A stretch of 64,000 nucleotides of DNA from Corythucha ciliata (GCA_038030265.1 CM075937.1:11346001-11410000), one strand, 5' to 3'; shown: positions 1 through 10,359, numbered from the stretch's first letter. Numbers and translations are program-made. The notes: a model not told the origin generated them from the sequence alone.

Positions 1-506
1 AAAATTCACCCCCTCCCACTATTTAGGACCTTCTGCCTATGTTTACTAATCATTTGGAAGAGCGCCTTAGAAAACGAAAAACAAAAACTTTTTCAGAATT
101 CCCGCCAAGCCGATAATGCTGCTATAATTAGCTGTCGTCTAACTGTTCCTTGCTTCTTTGCTCTTTTAGTGGCAAGGATTCGGATCTGGGATTGTCCAAA
201 TGATCGATTGAACTAATCTGGACGAAAATCCCACGAATGTAGGTGGGTTTTCAAAAAAAGAAAAATAATTTTAAGATTACAGTTCGTCACGAAATTCAAT
301 ACGTTGACATTCTTTGAAGATGACTGTAAATAATAAATGCGTACATCCTTTTTTCGCCTCACAATCTTGCACATACGTCAATGCTTTGTATTCGTGAAAC
401 CAGAGATTCACTTTTTAGCCTTTTTCATGAGCCAAAAGCTTCGCGAAAAATCCTAAAGCTTCAATTTTGAAGACGAACGTCTGTTCGTAAATTCAAACTA
501 AGCATT
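1..506. other. No gene seen; left edge of window
   Basis: No open frame with family resemblance was found on either strand. The stretch is AT-rich single-copy-looking sequence that ends at the T-rich tail of the I-like retrotransposon to its right. It is not recognisable as the missing 3' part of the R1-like element found further right, so what lies here relative to that insertion is unresolved. Confidence 0.6.
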
Positions 507-620
507 TTTTTGAATTAATTATTTTTTTATTTTATTTTATTTTTTTTTAATTGGCATTGGTGTTGGAAACCATACAGCCACTGGTGTAAATCATTTAGGT
601 AGGTGTCAATACGAGGTCAT

Positions 621-2750
621 TTAGATTACGCAGCGAACAGACTTCAGAAATTGGTACACATCGAGATAAACGTCGGAATTATTAGAGGTGAGGATACAAG
701 TGTAGTTAAAAGGGTTCGAGAGTTTATTTTGAAGTTTTTTCAATAGGAGCTCCCTTTGATTTGCGAATAAGCTGCAGGACATAACAATGTGCTCCAAAGT
801 TCCATCTACATTGCATGTCGGACATAAGGCAGATTGCGCTGCTCCAATTTTGAACAAAAAACTTTGGCAAACGCCGTGATTCAGTCTTAATCTACAAACA
901 GTTCGAATAAAGTCTTTGCAATCATTTTTGCCCTTGAACCATGTACTAGATGATACAGAAGGAACGTAACTTTTATAAAATTGTCCAGTCGGTGTGGAAG
1001 AATATTTAAGATTCCACTCTTGCAAGTGATAGTTAGAAATGCTCGAGTACAAGTCAAAGTAGGATAATCTAATATCTACACTGTGGCATAAGTCCTCCAC
1101 CATGGGGCTCCTCGCCAGGCGGTCTGCTATTTCGTTTCCTAGAATTTCGGAGTGCGACGGGATCCACATGAGGGACACACGTTTATTCATTCTACCTAGT
1201 TCAGCAGATATTTGTAATATGTCAACAATAGTGTAGGTCAGTTTTGCCTCGATTTTATAATTTTTTATGGAATCAACCGCACTTTTGCTGTCTGTCATGA
1301 TCAAAAGATTGTCGTGTTGAATGCTTTGGAAATACTTGATCGCCTCGAAAATGGCGTATAGCTCGGCCGTGTAAATGGACATTTTGTTTTCAAGATTGAA
1401 GCGTTTACCAATGCCACGCAGTGGGTCATAAAATGCACTGCCTACATGATAGCTAGTTTTTGATCCATCAGTGTAAATAACATAATAATTTTGAAATTTA
1501 GTGTGTAATAGATTTTGAAGAGATGCATTCATTCCTGAAGTGAAGGACTCAGTTTTAGTGAAATAAAATACAGGGATTAGCAGATTTCGTAGTACGGCTG
1601 TGTACGATTCCTCACTCATAGAAAACAAAGGGATTTTAATAAGAGGGTTTACCTGACTTGAGATTCTGTGTGTTCGCAGGAAACTTTCTGTCAGTAAGGG
1701 GGACGATTTTCTGGACCAGAAATTAGAGGTTAGATTAAGCGTGTTGAGGTGAGATATCTTAGCAAAGCATAGAGGATATAAGGCCTTTATCTTTAGTAGA
1801 AGCTTATCTGCCGTCATATCCCTACGTATGCTCAGCGGGTATTCACCCACTTCATTCAGCAGAGCATCCGTTGGTGTTGTTTTCAGCAGTCCGAAACACA
1901 ACTTCAAGGATTTGTGTTGGACAACGTCCAGCTTACGAAGATGGGTTTGCGCAGCTTGACCATAAAACACACACCCGTAGTCAAAAAGGGATCTGATAGT
2001 AACACGGTAAAAAGTGAGGGCGATATGAGGATCGGCCCCCCAACGCGTGTGGCAAACAAGTCGTAAAATATTAAGATATTTGTCCGATTTTTTCAGTATG
2101 TAGTTTATATGATGGGACCAATTTAATTTTCTATCCAGGTAAATACCCAGGAATTTAGCGACATTTTTTACAGGATAACTTTCGCCGCCCATGCTCAAGC
2201 TATCTGGGATAGGCAAATTCCTCATTCTGGAGAATGGACAAATCACAGATTTCGTGGGTGAAATACTTAGTCCAAGGTCGGCTAAATATGCCTTTATATT
2301 ATGAAGACCTTCACAAAGAGCATCAACTGCTGAGTCAATATTGCCGCTCGTCGTATAGAGACAGATGTCATCGGCGTACTGCAGTATTTTAACATTTTTA
2401 GGGAGTACGGATTCAATATCATAAACGTAGATGGCATATAAAATAGGGCTTAGTATATCTCCCTGGGATAGGCCATCCCTCACCATGCGTGGTTCCATCA
2501 GAACGCCATTCACTAGCAGTTCGGCTCGCCTTTCTTCGAAGATAGATATTATTAGACGAATGAACCTATTAGGAAAGCCTATATACCCCATTTTTGAGCG
2601 CAGGACAGAGAGCCTAACATTATCAAATGCACCGGACACATCGAGAAAGAGGGCCTGTAAAACCAGTCTGGATGTCTGTGACGAGATGTGCGACACTATC
2701 CAAACAGCCACGACCTTTCCTAAAACCAAATTGACTTGGAGGTAGGACAT
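621..2750 (-). pseudogene. NL1 ORF2, second part: reverse transcriptase core, RNase H, CCHC finger
   Basis: The open frame spans 709 codons, but true homology starts at about residue 31, where LFLDVSGAFDNV forms the first catalytic aspartate motif; the residues before it are the out-of-frame overlap with the preceding segment. The catalytic YADD lies at 125-128 (LQYADDICLY). RNase H is at about 420-545, with YTDGS, a TAELYAI glutamate, MTDSKSAV and GNEIADRLA, so all four carboxylates are visible. Near 645-665 a C-x2-C-x8-H-x4-C finger is followed by the stop. Presence of RNase H rules out typical Jockey and CR1 and points to I, Outcast, LOA or related clades. Apart from the frame break, the copy has no internal stop. 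Confidence 0.92.
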
Positions 2751-4326
2751 TATTGTGTTCCACCCAGTACTCTAATCGGTTTTTCAGAATCCTTTCAAAT
2801 GTTTTTAATAGGCACGAGGCCAGAGAGATGGGGCGATAGGAATCACAACTATTGGGAGGCTTGCCGGGTTTCAATATCGGCATAATGCAATGACGTTTCC
2901 AGTCCTGAGGTACCTGCGAGTTGCTAAGAATTGAATTATAAATGGACAAAAGACGGTGTTTATACAAGTTAGGGAGGTTGTTAATAATAGGGTAGTCAAT
3001 GCGGTCCAGACCGGGAGAAGTGTTAACTGATTTTTTGAGCACAGATTCAAGCTCTGTAATGGTGATTTCCTCAGTCAGTATGCTTTGAATGCTATATTCA
3101 TCTGGGGTTTGTGGTAGAGGAGGTAAGAAAACTGAATCTGGGGCTAGTTTCCCGAGAAAGTCAGAGATCCACTTATCAGACAAGGTATGTTGCCCTTGAG
3201 TAGTCCCACAGCTATTGTTTAGTTTTTTGATTTGTCGCCACACTTCTGACATGGGGGTGTTACAACTGAGCTTATCGCAGAAACCCTTCCACGAAGATTT
3301 TTCCGCGGCTATGAAGACCTTTTTCGCCTTGGCACTTATCTTTTTATACTCAAAAAAGTTAATCATAGTCGGCTGACGTTTGAAGTTTTGAAAGGCCTCC
3401 CTTCTCCGCTCCCTGACCTCCGTGCACGCAGTATTCCACCAAACTGCGGAGGTGAGCTTCACGGCGTTCGCTCTACGTAAAGGAATACATTGCTCACACG
3501 CTGCGTTTACGTCCAAGACAAATTTCTCATATGATGTGCTACCGTTGTTGTCAGTGTATGAACTGTCTAGCGTGGTTCTATAAACGTCCCAATCGGCTTT
3601 CTTCGATTGCCACTTTCTTAATGAAGACTTAATAGACGTGTAAATCCCTTTATTTCTCAATTGAATCATTATGGGGAAGTGATCAGAGCCCATAGGTTCG
3701 TCCGTCACCCACCAATTCAAAGACGACGCGAGTATCGGAGAGCAAAACGTTAGATCAAGGACTGAATACATCGATTGACTGGAAGAGCTAAAATGAGTGG
3801 GTAGCCCTGTGTTTAGAAATATCAAACCCGTCGCATCAACTGCATCTAGCAGTTGCACACCTTTGGACTGAGTGAATACGTCCCCGAAGGCCGCATGATG
3901 ACAGTTAAAGTCACCCATAACAATACACGGGTTAGTTACACTAGAAAAGAGACGTTCCCATTGGGTGTTTTTAATATTGTTAGCCGGGCCGTTGTAAACC
4001 GAAATGACGTCCACATTACTATTGTCAGAGAGTCGCACCGTCACTCCTATTGACATGATGCCCGCAATATTGGGCAAATCCATTGTAACATAGTTGATCC
4101 CATCCTTAAGCAAGATGGAAACACCAGCCCTGCCATCGGATCGGTCTTTTCGTACAATCTGATATCCACTCACAAGATAAGAGCGGTTTGGGTGAAACCA
4201 GGTTTCGGATATGGCTGCAATGCTAATATCTAAACGTTTAAGAAAGGCTTCTGTCTCGAGTAGCTTAGCCGCAAGCGAGCGCGCATTCCACTGAAGTAGA
4301 TTGAAATTATGACTTGGATGACGCAT
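2623..4326 (-). pseudogene. NL1 ORF2, first part: endonuclease and start of reverse transcriptase
   Basis: 567 codons. The protein begins with an apurinic-endonuclease-like domain that would nick target DNA: WNARS near residue 12, ISETW with the catalytic Glu at 41, GDFN at 138-141 and the catalytic SDH at 214-216. A linker rich in basic residues follows. The reverse transcriptase starts at about 480 with SYRPISLAS and FGFRKGRG (about 534). The frame then goes off the track near 2650-2660, and the following reverse transcriptase residues continue in the overlapping minus-strand frame. The ATG at 4326 is kept as the start because the endonuclease begins directly after it. Function as family member is well supported; the intact enzyme would need the two frames joined. 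Confidence 0.9.
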
Positions 4327-4354
4327 TAAAAAATAAAAATAAAAATAAATAAAT
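4327..4354. repeat. AT-rich run at the NL1/NL2 junction
   Basis: A/T-only short repeats (A4-6T units) sit exactly between the NL1 ORF2 start codon and the broken R1-like reverse transcriptase. The A-rich strand is the plus strand, the wrong polarity for a tail of either flanking minus-strand element. It may be an insertion-site feature or slippage product; I cannot decide. Confidence 0.5.
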
Positions 4355-5235
4355 AGAAATACACTCGACTATCACCACCGCCCCCCTCATGAGAGAACAC
4401 AGTGTGGATAAGTCTTTCCCCCTAACCACTATGGCTCCGTCATCCGCAAAAAATTGCGCATAATAGCCCTTCTCCTCTAATTTCCTTATAAGACTATCTA
4501 CCACAAGTATCCAGAGAAGAGGCGAGAGACTTGAGCCCTGGGGCACCCCCCTACTGGCTCGTTTTTCCACCCTATCGCCGCCCACCTTAGCGACCACCCA
4601 CCTATAACTCAGCGAGTAGTCTATCCATTGAATCAGCCTCGTCTCCACCCCAAAGTGCTCTAGAGTTGCCACAATACACTCCCTATGTACCCTATTAAAA
4701 GCCCCTTCAATATCCAAAAAAAGAGCCAACGCGTACTCTTTCTGGGCCACCGACCCCTCCACCCTCCCCAGTAAGTCGTGGAGGGCCGAGTCGGTCGACT
4801 TCCCCGCCGTGTACGCATGCTGGTTCTGGTGGATCACTCCCCCAGTAGCCAATGATTCCCTCATGTATAATTCAATTATCCTTTCCATCAGTCTTAAAAG
4901 TACACTGCTTACACTAATGGGCCTAAAATCCTCCGCTTTGGCATGCTTCCCGCCACCTTTAGGAATAAAAACAACTCTCACCTGTTTCCAGGCCGTGGGT
5001 ACTTTCCTGGCTGCCAGGCACCTGACGAAGAGTCGTCTTAGTCTCTCCTGAAGCCTCCCCCCGGCATGCTGGATGGCACACGGGTGTATTCCGTCCAATC
5101 CTGCTGCCTTGTAGGGTCCCATGGAGCTGAGTGCTCAGTTGAATCGCTCCCTTGAGATCACCACGTCGCATCTATTGCACTCCTCTTCGTCCTCTGTTCC
5201 GCCCCTCAGTGGCACGACCTCCTCGCTCCTGCACC
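4355..5235 (-). pseudogene. NL2 reverse transcriptase fragment
   Basis: The longest open part starts at 5122 with GPYKAAGLDGIHP, the typical entry to the R1-type reverse transcriptase domain. Just upstream in the same frame a TGA interrupts the expected tryptophan-like position, so the natural frame began further right. Recognisable blocks are EDFRPISVSS (about residue 65), the aspartate motif ALFLDIEGAFNRV (about 133), SRGVPQGSSLSPLLW (about 190) and FFADDGAIVV (about 225). The thumb and everything after it is missing; the last residues come from the AT-rich junction. Confidence 0.88.
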
Positions 5236-5319
5236 CTGGAAAGTGAGTATTTAGCAAGTGTGTCGCGATACCTAATCCATCAACCACCGAACCACCCACC
5301 GTCCGGAAGCGTTAGTGAT

Positions 5320-5605
5320 CCTACATTACCATTCGGTTCTGACCGTACGATACGAACGAGTCTCGCCGCCTCCTCCTGTTTCCTCAATTCCTTCGCAATA
5401 GGTCCTCCATGTATCTTTCTTAGCGCGGCAAATTTCCTGTCTTGTATGCTTTCCTAGCCGCGCGGTAGGCCTCCCAGTCCTCGTCGTTCCCTGTTGCCTT
5501 TGCGGTTTCCGCAGCCGCTCTGGTCGCCCTTTGAGCAAGCCGGAGCCCCAGGCCCCACCAGGGGATTTTTTGGGCTTCCTCCTTCGCTCTGGGCAGGCCA
5601 CCTGA
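5320..5605 (-). pseudogene. NL2 endonuclease-to-RT linker fragment
   Basis: A minus-strand segment rich in Lys and Arg contains the stretch CRAKKDTWRTYCEGIEE, which resembles the RRAK..SWR.FCEE stretch that lies between endonuclease and reverse transcriptase in R1-like and Jockey-like elements. It lies where expected between the SDH motif and the polymerase. Frames change on both sides. Confidence 0.7.
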
Positions 5606-5689
5606 AAACGCTTCTGTTAGTATTTTCCCTTACCTCTCTTTCCTCTTCGTCAATGGATAAACCCCCCGGTCTCCACCATTCTTCCTACC

Positions 5690-5985
5690 TCCCGCTCGAA
5701 TCTATCCCAGTCTGTTTGTCTGGGGTTTCGTTCGGGTTCCGCTTTGTCTCCTTCGGCTCCTACTGTGAACATAATAGGTCGGTGGTCCGACGTTATCACC
5801 CCCTCTTGCACCCTCCAGTTATACTAATTAGCCTACCCATACTCCCCCAGGCTCAGGGTCACGTCAATGACCTCTTGCCTGTTCCTAACTACAAAGGTGG
5901 GCTCATCCCCCCTATTCTCCACAAAAAGACCTATTCTTACCAAATCCTCCATTAGCTGCTCCCGGGTCGGGGGATAAGGCCGATA
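5690..5985 (-). pseudogene. NL2 endonuclease C-terminal part, fused to Gypsy integrase
   Basis: Translating the minus strand gives NRGDEPTFV followed by RQEVIDVTLS, the conserved end of APE endonucleases, then, after a frame change, ITSDHRPIMF with the catalytic SDH. In the first of these frames an open run from 6150 to 5833 begins with Gypsy integrase sequence and ends in the endonuclease, so the breakpoint near 5985 has produced a chimeric open frame. Confidence 0.82.
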
Positions 5986-6425
5986 GTCGCGAACGTACAC
6001 AGTTTCCTCCTTGTCGAATTTCACCATCCGACCTTTTTTGTTTCCTGAACTATCAACTGTCTTTTCATTCGTGATGTCCAGCCTAGTTCTCAGTTCTCTT
6101 CCGAACATTAACTTGGCTGGCGATTCTTCAGTCGTGCAATGAATAAACATCGTGACATAGCCGTATCTTGAAGAATTTTCTTCATCCCGTTCTTGAAACT
6201 CTTGACGCTAGCCTCTGCCGCACCATTACTTGACGGATAGTGTTTGGCTCACAAAAGTTCGCGAACTGTGATGACGAAAACTGTGGACCGTTGTCTGAAA
6301 CTAGAACTTTAGGGAGTCCGTATCTGGAAAACACATCTCTTAATTTATTTAAAGTAGCCATCGTGTCGGTGTTCCTATTCATGTTGTAAAAGTCCACCCA
6401 TTTACTAAACGCATCAGTGATACCA
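5985..6425 (-). pseudogene. Gypsy A integrase: core and C-terminal part
   Basis: Minus-strand remnants of the catalytic core (ITDAFSKW, then VSDNGPQFSS with the second catalytic Asp) at about 6420-6230 and the C-terminal part (ESPAKLMFGRELRTRLD) at about 6120-6060. Frames shift between them, and the usual glutamate motif is replaced by a frameshifted stretch. Together with pieces at 7785-8157 and 13890-14325 this looks like one K02A2.6-type Gypsy element cut by later insertions. The core resumes here exactly where the 7785-8157 piece leaves off. Confidence 0.82.
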
Positions 6426-6764
6426 AGCCTGCATAACAAGCCACACGAAACGGTCAGAGATGAAACGAGAAGTGGATCGTTTTCCAGGGTGCGATATTGC
6501 GTGAAAATGTTCGAAGATTGTGTACTGCAATGATTCAGGAACGTAGGGGCGAATACGGTCCGTCGAGGTGTCACAAATGAGCTTGACGTTCTCGATTTCG
6601 AGGTGTCGCAGCTGAAGACTGTGAGATGAGGGTTCAGTGAACAGTTTTTGTAGCTGAGCGTCGGTTGCTTGGGCGGCGGCGATATCAGAGGGAGAAATTT
6701 CTCGTTTGATGATCGCTTCGATTCGCGAAAGAGCATCAGCAGGACTATTCTCTGGGCCTTTCAC
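6414..6764 (-). pseudogene. Gypsy B RNase H/integrase spacer and H2C2 finger start
   Basis: Begins with VKGPENSPADALSRI, the conserved end of the Gypsy RNase H region, and goes on to HFHAISHPGKRSTSRFI, the HHCC finger start of integrase with both histidines. The cysteines are missing because the fragment ends at the Gypsy A junction. Confidence 0.8.
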
Positions 6765-7290
6765 GAATTGAACATCAGTCGAGAACTGGCTGATGTCGCA
6801 ATTGTCTGGGTGACAATTTGTTCGAAGATTTCGTGAATGCGTGGATGAGAGGTCGATGGTCCGTGAAGATGGTAAAGACGCGGCCTTCTAACATGAACGA
6901 GAAATGGCGAATTGTGGCATGTACGGCCGAGAAGTTCGCGGTCGTAAGTCGAGTACTTCTGCTCAGCAGGGGAGAGCTTTCGAGAAAAGAATGCGAGAGG
7001 CCAGAAGTTGCCATCTTGAAGTTGGTGAAGAGCTCTGCCGAGGGCCACGCTGGAGGCATCGGTCATGATCGACAGGCAGGATCGGGGAAATGCTAGTGTG
7101 ATGTCCGATTGCAGGATAGATTTGCACTGTTCGAATGCTGAAGACATCTCAGTGGTCCACGAAATAGGTGTGGGATCGGACTTTTTGGACTGAAGGTGTA
7201 GGGGGGCTTGGATGCTTGCCATGCGAGGATGGAAACGGTGGTAAAAATTGAGCAACACGAGGAAACGTTTCAATTCGTTCACAGTTTTGG
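6761..7290 (-). pseudogene. Gypsy B RT connection and RNase H
   Basis: Reads FLVLLNFYHRFHPRMA, the RT connection, then MTDASSVALG and PLAFFSRKLS, the first part of the Gypsy RNase H, and EQKYSTYDREL. A frameshift near 6880-6920 moves the rest (FTIFTDHRPLIHAF) to another minus frame. Both aspartate-containing motifs are visible. The frame is open but shifted relative to the polymerase segment, so the protein is broken. Confidence 0.85.
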
Positions 7291-7413
7291 GCTTTGGATA
7301 TGAAGAGATGGCAGAAATTTTGTCGGGAAGAGGAGAAATTCCTGTTGACGAAATGGAGCAACCAAGGAAATCAACTTGAGGCTTTGCGAAACAGCACTTA
7401 CTGACGTTAATGG

Positions 7414-7790
7414 TTAGAGTCGAGAAAAGAGGTTCTCGAGGTGCGAGAGATGATTATACATGTCTTTGGAAAATACTAAAATGTCGTCGATATAGACCGA
7501 AACGAAAGGAAGGTCTCGTGTGATGTTGTCCATCAACCGTTGGAAAGTCTGGCTTGCGTTTCGAGTCCCGAATGGCATTTTCAAAAATTCGAATAAGCCG
7601 AAGGGGGTGGCTACGGCTGTCTTGGGTACGTCATCGGGATGGACTGGTACCTGAAGGTAAGCTTTTTCGAGGTCGATGGTGGAGAAAATGTTGCAGCTGT
7701 GGACAGTTGAAACGCAATCATGAATGTTAGTGATTGGGTAGCGATCAGCGACGGTTTGGGCATTGAGGCGGCAGTAGTCCCAAGAAATCG
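7414..7790 (-). pseudogene. Gypsy B reverse transcriptase
   Basis: About 125 codons in one frame: LNAQTVADRYP, the aspartate motif FSTIDLEKAY, FGLFEFLKMPFG, RNASQTFQRLMD and the catalytic YIDD (VSVYIDDILVFSKD). The palm is therefore present, but the domain is truncated at its start by the junction and the frame is lost at its end near 7414. It would have copied element RNA into DNA. Gypsy assignment is secure from the YIDD context. Confidence 0.9.
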
Positions 7791-8157
7791 ACGTGCGCCC
7801 TTTCAAACGGATACTGAACTTTATACCAAGGCTTCGGCACCGATTTTTCGAGTTGATCCCTGAGCCCCATGCAAATTGGACAACTTCGAACGAAGCGCTC
7901 GATATCTTGATCGAGAGAAGTCCACCAAAAGTTGGACCTAGCCTTGTTTTTCATCTTGACCATGCCTTGATGAGCAATGTGAAGCTCCTTCAACAACTTC
8001 TCACGGAATACTCTTGGCATCAAAACGCGGTATCCCTACGTCAGTACTCCCTTTTCAATATTCAGCTCATCTCTTCTTCTTAAATACGGCTGCACCGACT
8101 TTTCAACTTCATCTGGTCAGCCGTCCCTTACACACAGAAAAACTTTACTCAACTCTC
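7785..8157 (-). pseudogene. Gypsy A integrase N-terminal finger and start of core
   Basis: On the minus strand the finger reads LHIAHQGMVKMKNKARSNFW with both histidines and SCPICM with both cysteines, then ERAHVDFLG with the first catalytic aspartate. Upstream the same frame extends to about 8155 but contains TGA and TAG where tryptophans are expected, so the copy is dead. The core stops at the Gypsy B block and resumes near 6420. Confidence 0.85.
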
Positions 8158-8260
8158 CGCGTTTCATTTCATTTCATTTAATTTTTTATTTTATGAACAC
8201 CACAGTGGTAACATAATCGTCATGAAACATTTTTGAAGTAACGTAATAGGTTTTCGGTGA

Positions 8261-8804
8261 CTAGCTATTTACCTGGTTCAACAGTCTAAAATTGTTATCA
8301 CATTTTAAATCACACGCCAAAAAGGCCTCGATCGAGAAGAACGGGTTGCCCAGTAAATATCTTTTAAGATTTTTCTTATACTTTTTAAAGTCCAATTTGC
8401 TAAAATCTAACGGTAATTTATTGAAAAGCCTAGCGCCGTAACAATTGACAGTTGCTTTTCGTCTTTTCAATTCGACGTCTAGGGACGATTAATTTATCAC
8501 AATTTCGGGTCTTATTACTATTAATCTTAAAGTGTTTCTGTCGGTAACTTTTGTCATGGAGGTGTAACAGCGACATATAAATATATATACAAGGTAGGGT
8601 CATTATTTTTAAAGCTACAAAATCAAGACGGCAGTCCTCCCTAAAGGCTTTCGAAACTATATTTCGTAAAATCTTGCGCTGGAAGCCAAATATTCTCTTT
8701 GAATGGGAACAATGCCCCCAGCCAAGAATCCCGTAGGAAATCAAAGAATGGAATAGGGCAAAGTATGCGGTTACGAGGACTGGCACTGAAACGAGCTTCT
8801 TCAA
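8261..8804 (-). pseudogene. NL3 ORF2 C-terminal tail
   Basis: Two overlapping minus-strand frames give the thumb and tail: YFALFHSLISYGILGWG, typical of the region after the polymerase thumb, then a later LFNKLP followed by an LKRYLL block typical of the C-terminus of Jockey/CR1-like proteins. A frameshift near 8440-8470 separates them. No zinc finger or RNase H follows. Confidence 0.85.
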
Positions 8805-8851
8805 TGATCGGAAAAGAAAAATCAGTTTGCTAAGCTTCTTCTGCTAATTTA

Positions 8852-9946
8852 TTACAGTGTGGTTCCCAAAGTCAGTTGCTCATCCAAAATTAATCTCAGA
8901 AATTTGACAGAGGGCGCAAATTTCCGAGTATCGCGGGAAATCGGAACATCTCGCAACGTAAATGTTACCGAGCAAGTCTTATTTTTATTCAACAAAAGTG
9001 AATTATTCCTGAACCAGACCTCAGCCACATCCAGCGCCTCAACAGCCCTCTGAGAAACCTCCGAGTAATTGTCGCCCTTTATCAGAAGAGTTGTGTCTCT
9101 TCGACAAGGCATGGATGACGGAAAGTCATTAATAACAATGAGAAAAAGGAGAGACCCCAGGATAGAGCCCTGAGGCACGCAGTGTTTGACACTCAACGGC
9201 TCTGAGATGTCATTTCCAATTTTAACTGCTTGGAAACGGTCGCTCAAGTAGGACTTGACGAGTTCTATTGCCTCACTCGTGAAGTTATATTTCTTCAGCT
9301 TGGATATTAGCTTAATATGCGGAACGCAATCAAATGCTTTTTTAAGATCAACAAATATACCTGTCAAGAATTCGATATGTTCATAAGCTTCTAAAATATT
9401 CACGACGAGATCCAAAATAGCGTTTGAGCTGCTCTTTCCAGTACGAAAGCCGTATTGCTGACAACAAAATAAATTATTACTCTCGAGGTACTCCATTATT
9501 CTATTCTTCATTAGTTTCCCTAAGACTTTAGAAAACACCGGAAGGATGCTGATAGGACTGCTGTAGTTCGCTGGATCCGAAGTATCGCCATCCTTGTGGA
9601 TCACTGAGACAACTGCAATTTTTAAAGCACTTGGGAAATGACCAGTCTCGAAACTCTCATTTATTAACGAGGTCAAAGGAGTGATTACATAATCCAAAAT
9701 ACCGACCAACACGGGGACGCTCAAACCGTACCAGTCCGCCACCTTACTAATCCTTAGGGACAAAACACACTTTTGTATCTCCAACGCATTTGTCGGGGAA
9801 AATTTAAAGCTTGAAGCAAGCCCAGTACCTCCTGAAATATGTTTCTCCACAAAAGAAACAAAATAATTATTGAAAGTCGTTGCATCCACGGGAATTTTTG
9901 GGCGGTAAGCAGAGCCCTTCCTCTCCTCATTCAGTAGAGACCACAC
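8852..9946 (-). pseudogene. NL3 reverse transcriptase, catalytic motif damaged
   Basis: 364 open codons. Blocks visible: a ready YGFRTGKSSSNAI, the aspartate motif GIFVDLKKAFDCVPH, and CVPQGSILGSLLFLIVINDF. The expected (F/Y)xDD catalytic box is reduced to RRDTTLLIKG by a small deletion, so one of the two catalytic aspartates is lost even though the frame stays open. The upstream linker is offset by an AT-rich insertion at about 9958-10000. Protein start is arbitrary because the natural start lies in the endonuclease part. Confidence 0.9.
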
Positions 9947-9957
9947 GGCTTTAGGTT

Positions 9958-10000
9958 TATTGAATTAATATTAAATATTAAAATAAAAATAAATATTAAA
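9958..10000. repeat. AT-rich insertion within NL3
   Basis: A run built from TTAATATTAAA-like words interrupts the NL3 coding sequence between the linker and reverse transcriptase. On either side the reading (NLKP... and MWSLLNEERKG) would otherwise be near-continuous. It looks like a local microsatellite-type expansion. Confidence 0.5.
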
Positions 10001-10167
10001 AGCTTTTTTGAGCTTTTCTTCATTGAAATAGCTTTGAGGATTGCATCCTTGTATTCGTATCTTAGTTGCCTTTTCCTAATAATAATTTGTTCATTAGTCG
10101 AAGAACTGTGAACATTACAAAAATGTCTTAAGTTTTCGCCCATTAAGCGCAGCTCATCCGTGTACCA

Positions 10168-10359
10168 AGAGCTGTTTTTAAAGCTTTTTTGTATCGAAAT
10201 TAAAGTTATTTCGGACTTGTAGTTTTATAAACAACAGTGACATGGTGCTTTATGTATCGTGAGAAAAAGAAACTGCCACGGAGCGGGAATCGAACCCGGA
10301 CACCGTCTCTCCGGTACGGCTCTCAGACCACCAAGACACCAAGACACAGAGCTGTTTTT
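10168..10359 (-). mobile_element. tRNA-derived SINE with 12-bp target duplication
   Basis: The same 12 bases (AGAGCTGTTTTT) occur at 10168-10179 and 10348-10359. Between them lie 168 bases whose minus strand starts with a tRNA-like unit: an A-box-like TGGTCTGAGAG, a 17-base anticodon-arm-like stretch with anticodon position GGA, and a B box GGTTCGATTCC, followed by a tRNA-unrelated body ending in an A-rich stretch. Removing the insert restores the NL3 reading from NKNSS to WYTDELR. This is a textbook polymerase III retroposon inserted by target-primed reverse transcription. The family is not recognised. Confidence 0.85.

Larger units (their letters stand above)
507..4326 (-). mobile_element. 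I/Outcast-like non-LTR retrotransposon (NL1), nearly intact ORF2
   Basis: On the minus strand one reads an APE-type endonuclease, a reverse transcriptase, an RNase H domain and a C-terminal CCHC-type finger, the order seen in RNase H-bearing non-LTR clades such as I and Outcast. The two long open segments are joined by a single frame break near 2650-2700. After the stop at 621 come about 70 bases of 3' UTR and a T-rich run on the plus strand (507-551), which is the poly(A)-like tail of a minus-strand element. No ORF1 is seen: homology stops at the ORF2 start codon (4326), beside an AT-rich stretch at 4327-4352, so the copy is 5' truncated. With all catalytic motifs present and one lesion, it is among the youngest elements here. 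The clade assignment is by domain order only. Confidence 0.9.
4355..5985 (-). mobile_element. R1-like non-LTR retrotransposon fragment (NL2)
   Basis: Remnants read on the minus strand from right to left: end of an APE endonuclease (5970-5690), a basic linker (about 5600-5320) and a reverse transcriptase (about 5230-4355) that stops abruptly at the NL1 boundary. Wording such as GPYKAAGLDGIHP and FADDG resembles R1-type enzymes. The 5' end is missing because the sequence switches to a Gypsy integrase near 5985. The 3' half is absent and is not found on the far side of NL1. Several frameshifts and stops make it dead. Confidence 0.85.
6420..7790 (-). mobile_element. Gypsy B fragment (RT, RNase H, integrase finger) inside Gypsy A integrase
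   Basis: A 1.4-kb block in the minus strand encodes a reverse transcriptase, RNase H and the start of an integrase from a different Gypsy family than its flanks. It starts in the middle of an RT motif (DYCRLNAQTVADRYP) directly after Gypsy A HVDFLG, and ends within an integrase finger just before Gypsy A ITDAFSKW. It has no LTRs, so it looks like a patch acquired by recombination or template switching rather than a complete insertion. Short shared bases at the left join (GGGAC) fit that view. Confidence 0.75.

Noticed and set aside
5494..5955. Plus-strand 153-codon frame
   Set aside because: Antisense of the R1-like endonuclease and linker, which are recognisable on the minus strand.
10270..10345. 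Functional tRNA gene
   Set aside because: No proper acceptor stem can be paired, the loop lacks T33, and a 12-bp target duplication with a non-tRNA body shows a SINE.
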